64,000 nucleotides of DNA from DASQZK01 sp963764345 (GTDB lineage Bacteria > Bacteroidota > Bacteroidia > Bacteroidales > GCA-2748055). Of this stretch, positions 23,689-33,878 are shown piece by piece. Within the stretch, counting starts at the first letter, position 1; each line of letters opens with the position of its first letter. Under the pieces are notes generated by a model. The model worked only from the letters and a program-made list of their open reading frames with translations, searched no databases and had not been told where the DNA came from. The translations under genes were made by a program, and so were the position numbers. The stretch covers positions 6,813-70,812 of the forward strand of contig CAVXSF010000017.1 in NCBI GenBank assembly GCA_963764345.1, given 5' to 3'.

Positions 23689-25023
23689 ATGATGATGAAA
23701 ATTCCCGTTAATATCCCGTTTAATCCGAAGCGGTCACCCGTATTCTATGGCTGGGTCATTCTTCTGGCCGGTATTGTCGGTGTCATTATAAGCATTCCGG
23801 GTCAAACAATGGGGGTATCCGTTTTCACTGATCATCTCATCCGTGATCTTTCCATGAGCCGCGTAAGTCTGAGCTCGGCCTACCTGATCGGAACGGCAGC
23901 CAGCGGATTTATCATAACACACGCCGGAAAACTATATGACCGGGTGGGAGCCAGGATTATTGCTGTCTTTGCCGGATTTTTCCTTGGTATAATGCTGGTA
24001 TACCTGACGAAGGTCGACGTAATTGCGGCTTTAATGATCCGGATTTTCCCGCGTTTCAGTGTCAGTATTGTAATATTTGTTCTGTTGGCTATCGGGTTCT
24101 TCGGTATTCGGTTTTTTGGCCAGGGGGTTTTAACGATGACCTCAAGAAATATGGTCATGAAATGGTTTGACCAGCGCCGGGGATTTGCTAATTCTTTTCT
24201 CGGTGTTTTTACAGCATTCGGATTCTCATACTCTCCAAGGATCATCCAGAAAATGATCGATTTTTCGGGGTGGCGCGGTGCATGGATCTATCTGGCGTTG
24301 ATCTGCGGGGTGATTTTCGTCATTTTTGCTTTTATTTTTTTCCGTGATAATCCGGAAGATGCCGGGCTGGTGCCGGACGGCAAAAAAATAATCTCGGCAA
24401 AAAAATCATTTAAATCAACTCCGGATAAGGATTATACTCTTGGTGAAGCCGTCAGGACATTCTCTTTTTGGATTTTCAACCTGACGCTGACCATGAATGC
24501 CCTGTACCTGACCGCCTTTACATTTCAAATTGAATCCATTTTTGCTCATTACGGCTTTGACAACGCGAAAGCAATATCCATTTTCCTGCCAACGGCTTTT
24601 GTATCCGTCCCTTTCACCTTTATCAGTAGTTGGATAAGCGATTTCACCCGGTTAAAATATCTCCTGACACTTAACACCTTCGGCCTTTTATTATCGATGG
24701 CGGGGATGATGTACCTCGGCACTTCATTCGGTATTCCCCTGATTATTGCAGGTAATGGCATTTCCAACGGTATGTTCGGCATTCTGATGGCCATCACCTG
24801 GCCAAGGTTTTTCGGAGTGAAACACCTGGGACAAATATCGGGATTCGCCATGAGTTGGACTGTCATTGGCAGCGCCCTGGGACCGTTCATCTTCAGTGTC
24901 TCCAACAATTTAACAAACAGTTATAATCCGTCTGTAGTGATCCTGGGTGTGATCACTTTCATCTTGCTTCTCCTCTCCTTCAGGGCCAACAATGTAAACG
25001 ATGCAAAACTAGAACAGGCCTGA
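23689..25023 (+). CDS. Major facilitator superfamily transporter, OFA (oxalate/formate antiporter-like) type
   Basis: 444 residues with about 12 TM helices. The opening FYGWVILLAGIVGVIISIPGQTMGVSVFTDHLI is characteristic of the OFA/monocarboxylate group, as is the loop between TM2 and TM3 (GKLYDRVGAR), the MFS A-motif. A central cytosolic loop (KKSFKSTPDKDYTLGEAVR) separates the two halves. It probably carries a small organic anion across the inner membrane; the substrate is not readable. The start could be any of three ATG codons at 23689-23697. It stands alone. Confidence 0.88.
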   Translation: MMMKIPVNIPFNPKRSPVFYGWVILLAGIVGVIISIPGQTMGVSVFTDHLIRDLSMSRVSLSSAYLIGTAASGFIITHAGKLYDRVGARIIAVFAGFFLGIMLVYLTKVDVIAALMIRIFPRFSVSIVIFVLLAIGFFGIRFFGQGVLTMTSRNMVMKWFDQRRGFANSFLGVFTAFGFSYSPRIIQKMIDFSGWRGAWIYLALICGVIFVIFAFIFFRDNPEDAGLVPDGKKIISAKKSFKSTPDKDYTLGEAVRTFSFWIFNLTLTMNALYLTAFTFQIESIFAHYGFDNAKAISIFLPTAFVSVPFTFISSWISDFTRLKYLLTLNTFGLLLSMAGMMYLGTSFGIPLIIAGNGISNGMFGILMAITWPRFFGVKHLGQISGFAMSWTVIGSALGPFIFSVSNNLTNSYNPSVVILGVITFILLLLSFRANNVNDAKLEQA

Positions 25024-25108
25024 TGTAGTATATTTTTTCTGAGCATACCAGGATACTCTGGAAATTGATATCAAATTTTATTAGTTTTACCAAAAAGAAC
25101 CCAGAATC

Positions 25109-25489
25109 ATGAAGACCTATCATAAGCACTACCGCATAAAAGCCACTCCTGAGGAAGTTTACAATGCGCTGGTAAAACCTTTCGCCATTGCCTTGTGGAC
25201 CGGGGCCAAGGTGCGGATGGAAGAAAAAGCCGGAACGGAATTTTCATTATTTGACGGGGACATAAACGGTACAAACCTTGAATTCGTGCCAAATGAAAAG
25301 ATTGTTCAGGAATGGGAATTTGGCGATCAGGAAGAAAAGTCCCTTGTGACCATCATACTCCGTGAAGATAAAATTTATACCGATATTGATCTGACTCACA
25401 TCAACATTCCTGATGACGCTTTTGAAGATATGAAACATGGCTGGGATCATTACTATTTCGGAGGCCTGGAAGAATTCTTTCATCATTAG
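25109..25489 (+). CDS. AHSA1/SRPBCC-domain protein
   Basis: 126 residues of the START-like SRPBCC fold related to the activator of Hsp90 ATPase C-terminal domain. Motifs: the N-terminal YRIKATPEEVYNALV, a central GTEFSLFDGDINGTNLEF and PNEKIVQEWEFGD, and the C-terminal GWDHYYFGGLEEFF, all typical of the family. It binds a hydrophobic ligand or partner; the actual role is unknown. Good match in length. Confidence 0.85.
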   Translation: MKTYHKHYRIKATPEEVYNALVKPFAIALWTGAKVRMEEKAGTEFSLFDGDINGTNLEFVPNEKIVQEWEFGDQEEKSLVTIILREDKIYTDIDLTHINIPDDAFEDMKHGWDHYYFGGLEEFFHH

Positions 25490-25592
25490 ATTGACAAGGG
25501 GGTTCTTCATCCTGCTCCCCTCATACTGCCTTCAAAAATAAATCCCGGAGAAAAAAGACAGAATTTACCACTGCGATTTTGACCGATCCATA

Positions 25593-27800
25593 TTATTTAA
25601 CAGTCACTTCAACACTGACAAATTCCTTTCCAAGTTCCCGGCTTCTTTTCATGGGAGAAGAACCTCCGGCGATAAGGGTATATTTTCCAGGCAGCAGGAT
25701 GGCATTCCCGGCTTCATCCACCACCCGGAAATCATCCGAAGTCAATTCGAGTTCAACCTCCTTTTCCTGGCCGGCATTCAGGCTTATCCTCCGGAATCCT
25801 TTAAGTGCAAAATGTGGGGCATCTTGTGCAGTGGCCGGATAGGTCAGGTACAATTGGACAACCTCAATTCCATCTGTTTTACCCGTATTTTTTATATTGA
25901 CAGTAACCAGAACCCTGTCTCCAGTACTGATCACAGGATCACCAACCATCACCGAATCATATCCAAAGCTCGTGTAACTCAGCCCAAAGCCGAATGGGAA
26001 GGCCGGATCGTCGTTCATATAACGGTATGTTCTTCCTTTCATGGAATAATCATCGTAAGGCGGTAATTGTGCAAAAGATTTAGGGAAGGTGATGGGAAGA
26101 CGACCAGACGGATTATAATCCCCAAACAGAATGTCGGCAAGGGCATTGCCCCCTTGTTCTCCAGGGTACCATGCATAGATAATGGCATCAACATAAGGCT
26201 CAACTTCTGCGACATCAAGGGGACTACCGGCTGTAAGAACAAGGATCAGCGGTTTGTCCCCGGCAGCGGCAGACATCCTCCTGATATAATCAACCTGGTT
26301 ATCAGGTAACCCGTAATCCAGACGATCTCCAAAATGTTTTGAAGAAATGGATTCTCCTTCTTCGCCTTCAATCAGTCCCGAAATTCCGGCGACGATGACG
26401 GTTGCATCTGAAGTAGCAGCTCCACCGGTCGACCAGTCAATCGGGTTTGGATTTTTCTGGTCAGGAAGAAATCCCTTTTTGTACTCAACCGTGGTTCCGG
26501 CACTCGCTTTGCCGACGATCCCTTCAAGAAAAGTGACCATATCGCTGCTTACGCCATAGTAATTGCCCAGCAAAGGCTCGATATCAGCAGCATTGGGACC
26601 GACAACATACATAGAACGAATGCTGTCGCTCAACGGCAGCACTCCGTCATTCTTAAGTAAAACCATTGATTCGCAGGCTGCTTTCCGTGCAAGGGCTTTA
26701 TGACTTTCAGACTCAATCACACTTGCCGGGATGCTGTCATAAGGATTCATCCCTGCAGGATCAAAAAGACCAAGTTTGAACCTTGTTTTAAGAAGAATTC
26801 TAAGCGAGGAATCTATTTCGGTTTCAGTAATAAGTCCCTTCTTTACAGCATCGAGGAGATAAGGATTAAAGATATCACCGCAATTCAGATTTACGCCGCT
26901 TTTAAAAGACAAAACAGCGGCTTCAATGGGAGTAGAAACCTTACCATGACCTTTATAAATATCATTCAGAGCCCAGCAGTCTGAGGTAATATAACCAGTA
27001 AAGCCCCATTCTTCACGGAGAACATCCGTAAGAAGTTCCGGACTGGCACAGCAGGGCTGTCCGTTTGTCCGGTTATAAGCACACATAAAGCCCTCAACAC
27101 CGGCTTTCGCCAAAGCCTTAAATGCCGGGAAGTAAGTCTCATTCAGGTCCTTTGGAGAGGTCACCGCGTTAAATTCATGCCGGAGGCGCTCCGGGCCGCT
27201 ATGAACCACAAAATGTTTTGCACAGGCTGCTGCTTTTAAATATTGGCCATCCTCTCCCTGAAGACCATTAACGAATGCTGTCCCCAGTCTGGAACTCAGG
27301 AATGGATCTTCTCCGTAAGTTTCCTGACCCCGACCCCACCTCGGATCCCTGAAAATATTAACATTGGGTGTCCAGAATGTCAAGCCTGCATACTGTCCCC
27401 GGTTTCCTATCGATTGGGCGATTGTAAATTTTGCTCGCGCTTCATCTCCTATTGCTGACGAGATATCTCTGATCAGATCGGCGTCAAATGTTGCAGCCAT
27501 ACCGATGGCCTGGGGAAATACCGTTGCTTTGCCGTCACGGGCAACCCCATGCAAACATTCATTCCACCAGTTATAAGCCGGAATACCAAGCCTTTTCACT
27601 TCTGGAGCATTGTACATCATTTGCCCGACTTTTTCTTCCAGGGTAAACCGTGAAACAAGATCCTTCACCCTATCTTCAACAGGCAGACGGTAATCCAGAA
27701 ACGGAAATTCAGGATTGAAACTTTTCTCCGTGGCTGGTTGCGGTACCTGGCATGATGAGATCATAAATACAAAAATGATCGGAATTATTAATTTTTTCAT
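25593..27800 (-). CDS. Glycoside hydrolase family 3 beta-glycosidase (beta-xylosidase/glucosidase type), lipoprotein
   Basis: 735 residues. A lipoprotein signal (FVFMISSCQVP) anchors it in the envelope. The GH3 N-terminal barrel has NWWNECLHGVAR, GRGQETYGEDPFLSSRLG and KHFVVHSG; the nucleophile Asp274 lies in YITSDCWALND. The alpha/beta sandwich follows with IEGEEGE, a likely acid/base region, and an Fn3-like domain ends the protein. NWWNE(A/C)LHGVAR is common in xylan beta-xylosidase-type GH3 enzymes, so pentose-containing plant or algal oligosaccharides are plausible. A possible minus-strand -7 box (TATTTTTG) is at 27840-27847. No SusC/SusD pair nearby. Confidence 0.92.
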   Translation of the reverse strand: MKKLIIPIIFVFMISSCQVPQPATEKSFNPEFPFLDYRLPVEDRVKDLVSRFTLEEKVGQMMYNAPEVKRLGIPAYNWWNECLHGVARDGKATVFPQAIGMAATFDADLIRDISSAIGDEARAKFTIAQSIGNRGQYAGLTFWTPNVNIFRDPRWGRGQETYGEDPFLSSRLGTAFVNGLQGEDGQYLKAAACAKHFVVHSGPERLRHEFNAVTSPKDLNETYFPAFKALAKAGVEGFMCAYNRTNGQPCCASPELLTDVLREEWGFTGYITSDCWALNDIYKGHGKVSTPIEAAVLSFKSGVNLNCGDIFNPYLLDAVKKGLITETEIDSSLRILLKTRFKLGLFDPAGMNPYDSIPASVIESESHKALARKAACESMVLLKNDGVLPLSDSIRSMYVVGPNAADIEPLLGNYYGVSSDMVTFLEGIVGKASAGTTVEYKKGFLPDQKNPNPIDWSTGGAATSDATVIVAGISGLIEGEEGESISSKHFGDRLDYGLPDNQVDYIRRMSAAAGDKPLILVLTAGSPLDVAEVEPYVDAIIYAWYPGEQGGNALADILFGDYNPSGRLPITFPKSFAQLPPYDDYSMKGRTYRYMNDDPAFPFGFGLSYTSFGYDSVMVGDPVISTGDRVLVTVNIKNTGKTDGIEVVQLYLTYPATAQDAPHFALKGFRRISLNAGQEKEVELELTSDDFRVVDEAGNAILLPGKYTLIAGGSSPMKRSRELGKEFVSVEVTVK

Positions 27801-28186
27801 GGGTTGATTGTTTTCAATTTGAAAATTTTGGGGCTATCCCAAAAATACGAAAATTTGTTCGAATTAATTTGCTCACCAGGTTGAAGTCCTTCCTTTCTGA
27901 AAAAATCCGGTAAAAGAAATACCAGATCTTTATTAATGCCAGTGATGTAGCCTAAATATATCCTTTAAAATGCCTTACTTAAAATTTATCATTAAATTTG
28001 AACGTTTAGATCAGCAAAACGCGCTGCGTTGATGTACTAATAGCCGGCAGCATAATTATTTTTTATCTGTATGAATCCGGCAAATTTAAAGGGATCTCGT
28101 TAGAAGACTCACAAAGGAGAGCGGGTGACAAAACCAAACTCATACAAGAATGCACTCAATAGTAATTAACTGAAATATAAGGTGTT
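27801..28186. other. Divergent intergenic region between GH3 and SGNH genes
   Basis: About 385 bp separating divergent genes, so it should hold both promoters. A TATTTTTG box on the minus strand (27840-27847) may serve the GH3 gene. No operator, hairpin or small RNA recognised. Confidence 0.4.
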
Positions 28187-29767
28187 ATGAAAAATCTTTT
28201 TTCGCTGAAACTATTTGTAGTTCTGTTTACGGCCTTTCTTTTAATGTCATGCAAAGGAAACCGCGTACAGCCAGATATTCAAATTGCAGTCCCCATGCTT
28301 CAGGATTTCCATGCGGATGGAAATCTTTCCGAATGGGCCGGGATTAAGGCAACCCGCCTTTATGCCAATGCCCTGGGACAATATCCGGATCCAAAAGATC
28401 TCGGGGCATGGATTAAAACTGCATGGAACAGTGAGGGCATGATTGTCGCTCTGGATATCGAAGATAATGAATTTGTGACAGACACAACCTCCCCATGGAC
28501 AGCAGATGCCGTTGAAGTCTTTCTTTCGCCGTACCGGGGATCTAGCGATATCATTCAACTTAGTTTTGCCCCTGTATCGGGAAACGACGGAAAACCTTTC
28601 GTCAATATAAATGATTTCCGGGAAACACCGGCACTTCATAAGATTCAACCGGTAATCGCTGCCGCTTTCACCAGGAAGGAAAACCATACCTTTTGGGAAA
28701 TTCAGGTTAATCCTCTCTGCGTTGGAATTAACCCGGAAATTCACAACAGCATTGCGCTGCAGGTCTATGTAGATGATGCTGACAAAGAGGGTAGTAAAAC
28801 GAAAAATCAGATCATCTGGTACAATCTTGGAAACAGTTATCTGAACTCATTTGCCATGTATAAGGTGAACTTTACGGAGGATGAAAGTACCGTACTGAAT
28901 GGGACCTCCGACCTTTACATCACCGACGGACAGAAAGCAAGCCTTAAAATTTTCGGAGCCGTTAAAGGAGATAAGATTCAGATCGACAGGAATGGCAAAA
29001 AATTCTTTGAAGGAAAAGCTTTAAGTGAAGATTCCTGGAAACCGGATACCTTAAGCTTTACAAAAAACGACCTCGACTTCGGACATGACAGTCTCCTGGT
29101 TTTCATTAACAATGAACCTGTTGGATTTCATAACCTTTTCATTTCTCCCAGACTTTATGTCAAAACCGAGCGGAAACCCTTCGATGCTGAGATCCGCAGC
29201 TTTGAAATGAAGGACCGGATTTCCTTCCCCCCGGCCAATGCCACTCTTTTCATCGGGAGTTCTAGCATCAGGAAATGGTCTTCACTAAAGGAGGATTTCC
29301 CCGAACTCAAAATTATTCATCGGGGTTTCGGAGGATCTACCTCGAAGGAAGCTCTGATGTACATGGATAAAATCGTCTTACCATATAAACCGGCAACTAT
29401 AGTGTATTATGAAGGAGATAATGATATCCCCCGAGGTTATCCGGCGGAGATGATTAAAAATAATGTCAGAAGTTTTGTCGATCGCGTTTTAAAACAACGT
29501 CCCGACACAAAGATTTTCATCCTTTCTCCAAAACCGGCAATAAACAGGATGAATTACTGGCCAAAATATGTGGAAGCACAGGATCAGCTGAAGTCCCTTG
29601 CCGCAGAGTATCCCAACGTAACCTACATAGATGTTTCAACGCCAATGTTTGATCAAAAGGGAAACCTGAAAAAAGAAATCTTTGTCAGTGATGGCATTCA
29701 CATGAATTCTGACGGCTACCGGATCTGGACACGGGTCATCCGGCACGCAATGGGATTGAAGGAGTGA
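28187..29767 (+). CDS. Secreted SGNH/GDSL esterase with N-terminal CBM9-like domain
   Basis: 526 residues. A lipoprotein signal (LLMSCKGNR) is followed by a CBM9-like sugar-binding module at about 35-235 (FHADGNLSEWAGI, DIEDNEFVTD, WTADAVEVFLSP). The C-terminal SGNH hydrolase (about 350-526) has block I IGSSSIRKW near residue 359 (Ser nucleophile), block II GFGGS, block III GDND and block V SDGIHMN with the catalytic Asp and His. It probably removes acetyl or similar groups from polysaccharide, complementing the divergent GH3 enzyme. The substrate is inferred only from this context. Confidence 0.87.
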   Translation: MKNLFSLKLFVVLFTAFLLMSCKGNRVQPDIQIAVPMLQDFHADGNLSEWAGIKATRLYANALGQYPDPKDLGAWIKTAWNSEGMIVALDIEDNEFVTDTTSPWTADAVEVFLSPYRGSSDIIQLSFAPVSGNDGKPFVNINDFRETPALHKIQPVIAAAFTRKENHTFWEIQVNPLCVGINPEIHNSIALQVYVDDADKEGSKTKNQIIWYNLGNSYLNSFAMYKVNFTEDESTVLNGTSDLYITDGQKASLKIFGAVKGDKIQIDRNGKKFFEGKALSEDSWKPDTLSFTKNDLDFGHDSLLVFINNEPVGFHNLFISPRLYVKTERKPFDAEIRSFEMKDRISFPPANATLFIGSSSIRKWSSLKEDFPELKIIHRGFGGSTSKEALMYMDKIVLPYKPATIVYYEGDNDIPRGYPAEMIKNNVRSFVDRVLKQRPDTKIFILSPKPAINRMNYWPKYVEAQDQLKSLAAEYPNVTYIDVSTPMFDQKGNLKKEIFVSDGIHMNSDGYRIWTRVIRHAMGLKE

Positions 29768-29905
29768 CGCGAGACCAAAAGATTTCCACTTATGACAAGA
29801 TCCCTTTTCCGGCTTCCTGACATCAACGGATACGGGCGCCTGAAATGGAGTTATCGTATTTGGTTATTTTATTTATATTTACCTGCGAGGATAATTTAAG
29901 ATGAA

Positions 29906-30832
29906 TTGAAAAAGGGGATCGTCATAAAGTCTACAGGCAGCTGGTTTACGGTCAAGAGTGAGGATAATACAATCGTCAACTGTAAAATAAAGGGGACATA
30001 CCGGATAAAAGGTATCAGGGCAACAAATCCTGTAGCCGTTGGTGACCGCGTTGAATATAAGTTACAAAAATCTGAGGAGACGGGAGTAATCGCTCATATC
30101 GAGGAAAGAAAAAATTACATCATCCGACGGTCTCCCAACCTGTCCTGGGAATATCAGCTCATCGCCGTTAATGTCGATCAGGCCTGGTTGATGGTAACAA
30201 TGACCTCCCCCCGCACATTTCCTGAATTTATTGATCGTTTCCTCGTGACAGCGGAAGCATATAGTATCCCGGTGAATATCCTGTTTAACAAAATCGATCT
30301 GTACGATGAAACAATCCTTTCAGAGTTGCACTTGCTTAAAAAAATCTATGAAGACATTGGATATCCCTGTTATGAGATTTCGGCAAAGAATAAGATCAAT
30401 ATTGCTCCTATCCAGGAAAAAATGACCGGAAAACTTAATGTAATTTCAGGAAATTCAGGCGTGGGAAAATCAACCCTGATTAATCTTCTTGACCCTTCAC
30501 TGAAGCTTAGGACGGAAGAAATCTCCCGCTCACATAAATCAGGACGGCATACTACAACTTTTTCAGAGATGCATGAATTTTCTTTCGGGGGATATATCAT
30601 TGACACTCCCGGCATAAAAGGATTTGGGTTGATAGATTTCGGTAAAGATGAACTTTTTCATTACTTTCCGGAAATTTTCCGGATTTCATCCAGATGCCGG
30701 TTTCATAACTGTACACACACACATGAACCGGGATGTGCTGTGATCAGTGCCGTCCAGCAAGGAGAAATCAGCGAATCCAGATACATCAGTTATATTAACA
30801 TGCTTGATGATAAAGGAGGAAAATACCGTTAA
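29906..30832 (+). CDS. rsgA: Small ribosomal subunit biogenesis GTPase RsgA
   Basis: A circularly permuted GTPase that checks late 30S maturation. OB-fold N-terminus (KGIVIKSTGSWFTVKSED), then G4 NKIDL, G1 SGNSGVGKSTLIN, G3 DTPGIKGFG, and a C-terminal zinc knuckle (CRFHNCTHTHEPGCAV). 308 residues, normal. The predicted start is TTG at 29906; no in-frame ATG lies nearby upstream, so a rare TTG start or a small sequence error at the 5' end is possible. Confidence 0.93.
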   Translation: MKKGIVIKSTGSWFTVKSEDNTIVNCKIKGTYRIKGIRATNPVAVGDRVEYKLQKSEETGVIAHIEERKNYIIRRSPNLSWEYQLIAVNVDQAWLMVTMTSPRTFPEFIDRFLVTAEAYSIPVNILFNKIDLYDETILSELHLLKKIYEDIGYPCYEISAKNKINIAPIQEKMTGKLNVISGNSGVGKSTLINLLDPSLKLRTEEISRSHKSGRHTTTFSEMHEFSFGGYIIDTPGIKGFGLIDFGKDELFHYFPEIFRISSRCRFHNCTHTHEPGCAVISAVQQGEISESRYISYINMLDDKGGKYR

Positions 30833-30927
30833 GAACAGGAACATTTAAAAATCATTTCCGTATTCATCTTCATAACCAGTATAAATCACATTACAAGATC
30901 CCTGAATTATTATTGTCCGTCAGCCCG

Positions 30928-33768
30928 ATGAAACGAATCTATATCATTGTAATCATTGTATTAGCCATTGTCATTGGGCTTAACTTGTATTTCTTCGATC
31001 AGATCAAAACATCTCAGCAGGACTTCCAGAGAAATATTCTCCTTCGCCAGACTCAACTTTGCGGAAACCATGTAGAAAGGACCGTTTCAAATTATGAAAG
31101 CGACCTGAACCGCATCATCTTTAAGTATATCGGGGATATGCATAATATCTTCACAGACAAACAGGTGATTTACCAGGTGAACCGGGATCTTGAAAGTTTT
31201 TATGCAAAGTACCGCGAACTCATCACCAATATTTCCGTTTACGACAATCATAACCGCTACCTGGGAATTTATATAAATGATAATGATGATTTTGTGATCG
31301 ATACTTTTTCCCGACAGAAGAATAATGAACTTGAACCCCGTGAAATTATCAGGGAAAAGAACGGATATTACCTGAGCTATTTCCCCTTCTTTGATGATAA
31401 TAAACTGGTTGGAAACATCGTCGTTGAAATTAATTTCAAAAAATACCTTGCTTATATTTTCAGCCTGTACCGTGTTGAAGATATTCAATGGCAATGGCTC
31501 ATAAATACCAAGGGGAATATTGTCTTTTCCAATAACAGCGACAGTGTGAAAATTTCGGGCCTTGAAATTCTTGCCGACAGCCTTAAGACAGAAAGGGAGG
31601 GCTTGATATATCAAAGCCTGTATAAGGACGGTGAAGATTTTGAGATTGTTTCTGCATACTATCCTCTTAGCATCATTAAGCATGATTTGGGTATCGTGTT
31701 CACAATGAATTCCAGAGAATTACTGAGTATTTTTGTCGGTCATAATCTTATTCTGGGCATCGGAAGTTTCCTTATTATCGTTGGCCTGATCCTGTTTCTG
31801 CTTATAATCATCCGGAATAGCCGCAAGAAGGAGGGTTCGTTAAAACAGCAGCTCATTGAAATTAAAATGATCACCGAAAAGTTTCCGGTCGGTATTATGA
31901 TCCTGAATAATAAGGACATCATTCTGAACATTAACCGTACCGCGCAGAAAATGTTATTCCTCGACCGGGATGAGGACCTGATCGGAAAACAGTTCGAAGA
32001 CCAGTTCCTTATATCCAATAATTATCTTCTTAAAGATGTAATTAGTTCCCCGTTCGATTCCAATCATTTTATCCATTATCATAAAGATGGAAACGAAGTG
32101 GTTATCTACCGCCGTGATGTCGTTACCCACATTGCCGGTGAAAAGCTGACTATTTCAGCCCTTATCGACGTTTCCCCGATGGAAAAAGCCCGTAAACAGG
32201 AGGCCGCTGCCAACCAGGCTAAATCAGATTTTCTGGCCAGAATGAGCCACGAAATCCGGACTCCGATGAACGGAATTATTGGCATGACAGACAGCCTGGT
32301 CAGGGCAGATCTTACTGAAGATCAAAAAGAATATGTCAGGGTAATCCGGAAATCTTCGGAATTGCTGATGAACATTATTAATGACATCCTGGATTTCTCT
32401 AAAATCGAAGCCGGGAAAATGATGCTTGAGGAAATTCCTTTCAGTCTCAGTGAAGAAATCAACATTGCCATCAGACTGTTTAAGCCACTCGCTGTCAAAA
32501 AAGACCTTGAAATACAATCTTCCATCAAAGCCGGAATCCCCGATCATCTTATTGGCGATCCGTTCAGACTAAGACAGGTTATTTCCAATCTGCTGAGCAA
32601 TGCCATTAAGTTTACGGATGAAGGCAGGATATTGATCAGCGTTGAAATGATGGAAAAATACAATTCGGCTCTCAGCCTGCTTTTCTACGTGGAAGATACA
32701 GGCATCGGCATAAAAAAAGAAGATATTAATAAAATTTTTGGCACCTTCGAGCAGGGAAAGGAATCCACATCCAGGAAATATGGCGGAACAGGGCTTGGTA
32801 CTACCATATCCAAACAACTGGTTGAAATGATGAACGGTGAGATTTGGGTCGAAAGTCCCTCCGCCATCGCCGACGACCCGAAATACCCCGGAACCCGTTT
32901 TTGCTTTACAATCGAAGTGCATTCCGATGAAAAAATCAGGAAAAAATATGATTTCTCTTCCCTCCGCCACTACCAGCAGATCACAGCACTGATTGTCACG
33001 AAAAAGAAAGATAAAACCGACAAGATACATCATGTACTCGACAGCTTCGGAATTAACTATAACATGCGGACTTACGATGATAATACCATCGATAGCGTGC
33101 TTTATCATATTGAGCAAAAAAGGGACCTGTATCAGATGATTATCATCAAGGATAAACCCCGCCAGGATGGTTTTGGATTTGCCACGCAGCTTAAAGAAAG
33201 CGGACTTGTTAATGACTTCCCTGTTATTATGATCTCATCCAACGACCTGCATGGTAATTATCTGAGATCGAGGAATCTGGAAATCGATTATTACGTCATC
33301 CAGCCCTATGACAATAACGAAATTTTTAATGTAATTAAAGACATCTTCCCGGACATAGAAGAAGAGAAAAACATCACGCCCCATATCAACAAAATCCGGA
33401 CCAACCTGAATATCCTCGTGGCTGATGACAACATCATCAATCAACGTGTGATTCAAACTATTTTCAAACATCTGGGTTATGAAATCGATATTGCCCAGGA
33501 TGGGAAGGAAGTACTCGAAAGTATGAAGCGGAAGAATTACGATCTCATTCTCATGGACCTTCTGATGCCCGTCATGGACGGAATAGCAGCAACCATAGAT
33601 ATCAGAAAATCGGGTAATAAAGTTATCATCATTGCCATGACGGGAAGTGATGACCGGGAAAAGAAAGATGAAGCCTATTCGGCAGGCATGAATGATTTCG
33701 TGATCAAACCAGTCAAAGCAGAAACCATTAAACACTTTCTGATCAAATGGTTCTCTGAATCCGTTTAG
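30928..33768 (+). CDS. Hybrid sensor histidine kinase with two receiver modules (one degenerate)
   Basis: From ATG 30928 (the frame opens with TTG 30913), 946 residues. TM1 at about 4-24, a periplasmic sensor of about 240 residues with Cache-like features, TM2 at about 275-298, a PAS-like domain at about 310-425, HisKA with phospho-acceptor His441 (MSHEIRTPMNG), HATPase (GDPFRLRQVISNLLSNA, GTGLGTTISKQLVE), a receiver-like region lacking the normal Asp (MIIIKDKPRQDG), and a true receiver (LVADDN, Asp877 in LILMDLLMP, IKPV). No output gene is adjacent. The signal is unknown. Confidence 0.92.
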   Translation: MKRIYIIVIIVLAIVIGLNLYFFDQIKTSQQDFQRNILLRQTQLCGNHVERTVSNYESDLNRIIFKYIGDMHNIFTDKQVIYQVNRDLESFYAKYRELITNISVYDNHNRYLGIYINDNDDFVIDTFSRQKNNELEPREIIREKNGYYLSYFPFFDDNKLVGNIVVEINFKKYLAYIFSLYRVEDIQWQWLINTKGNIVFSNNSDSVKISGLEILADSLKTEREGLIYQSLYKDGEDFEIVSAYYPLSIIKHDLGIVFTMNSRELLSIFVGHNLILGIGSFLIIVGLILFLLIIIRNSRKKEGSLKQQLIEIKMITEKFPVGIMILNNKDIILNINRTAQKMLFLDRDEDLIGKQFEDQFLISNNYLLKDVISSPFDSNHFIHYHKDGNEVVIYRRDVVTHIAGEKLTISALIDVSPMEKARKQEAAANQAKSDFLARMSHEIRTPMNGIIGMTDSLVRADLTEDQKEYVRVIRKSSELLMNIINDILDFSKIEAGKMMLEEIPFSLSEEINIAIRLFKPLAVKKDLEIQSSIKAGIPDHLIGDPFRLRQVISNLLSNAIKFTDEGRILISVEMMEKYNSALSLLFYVEDTGIGIKKEDINKIFGTFEQGKESTSRKYGGTGLGTTISKQLVEMMNGEIWVESPSAIADDPKYPGTRFCFTIEVHSDEKIRKKYDFSSLRHYQQITALIVTKKKDKTDKIHHVLDSFGINYNMRTYDDNTIDSVLYHIEQKRDLYQMIIIKDKPRQDGFGFATQLKESGLVNDFPVIMISSNDLHGNYLRSRNLEIDYYVIQPYDNNEIFNVIKDIFPDIEEEKNITPHINKIRTNLNILVADDNIINQRVIQTIFKHLGYEIDIAQDGKEVLESMKRKNYDLILMDLLMPVMDGIAATIDIRKSGNKVIIIAMTGSDDREKKDEAYSAGMNDFVIKPVKAETIKHFLIKWFSESV

Positions 33769-33839
33769 CAACCCGTGTTATCCCCGGATGATTTACCGGC
33801 TATGTTTTATCCTACAAAGTTTATAACTTTGCTTTGTCT

Positions 33840-33847
33840 TATTTTTG
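33840..33847 (+). promoter_or_regulatory. Putative -7 box for the AIM24-family gene
   Basis: TATTTTTG matches TAnnTTTG, 31 bp before ATG 33879. No clear -33 box at standard spacing. Confidence 0.4.
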
Positions 33848-33878
33848 CATTAGTATATCTATATAAAGCTGTTCCAGA

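Noticed and set aside
25593..29767. A polysaccharide-utilisation locus around GH3
   Set aside because: No SusC, SusD or dedicated regulator is present; only two hydrolase genes.
30913..30927. TTG start for the hybrid kinase
   Set aside because: ATG 30928 begins directly before the signal-anchor helix and is a better start.
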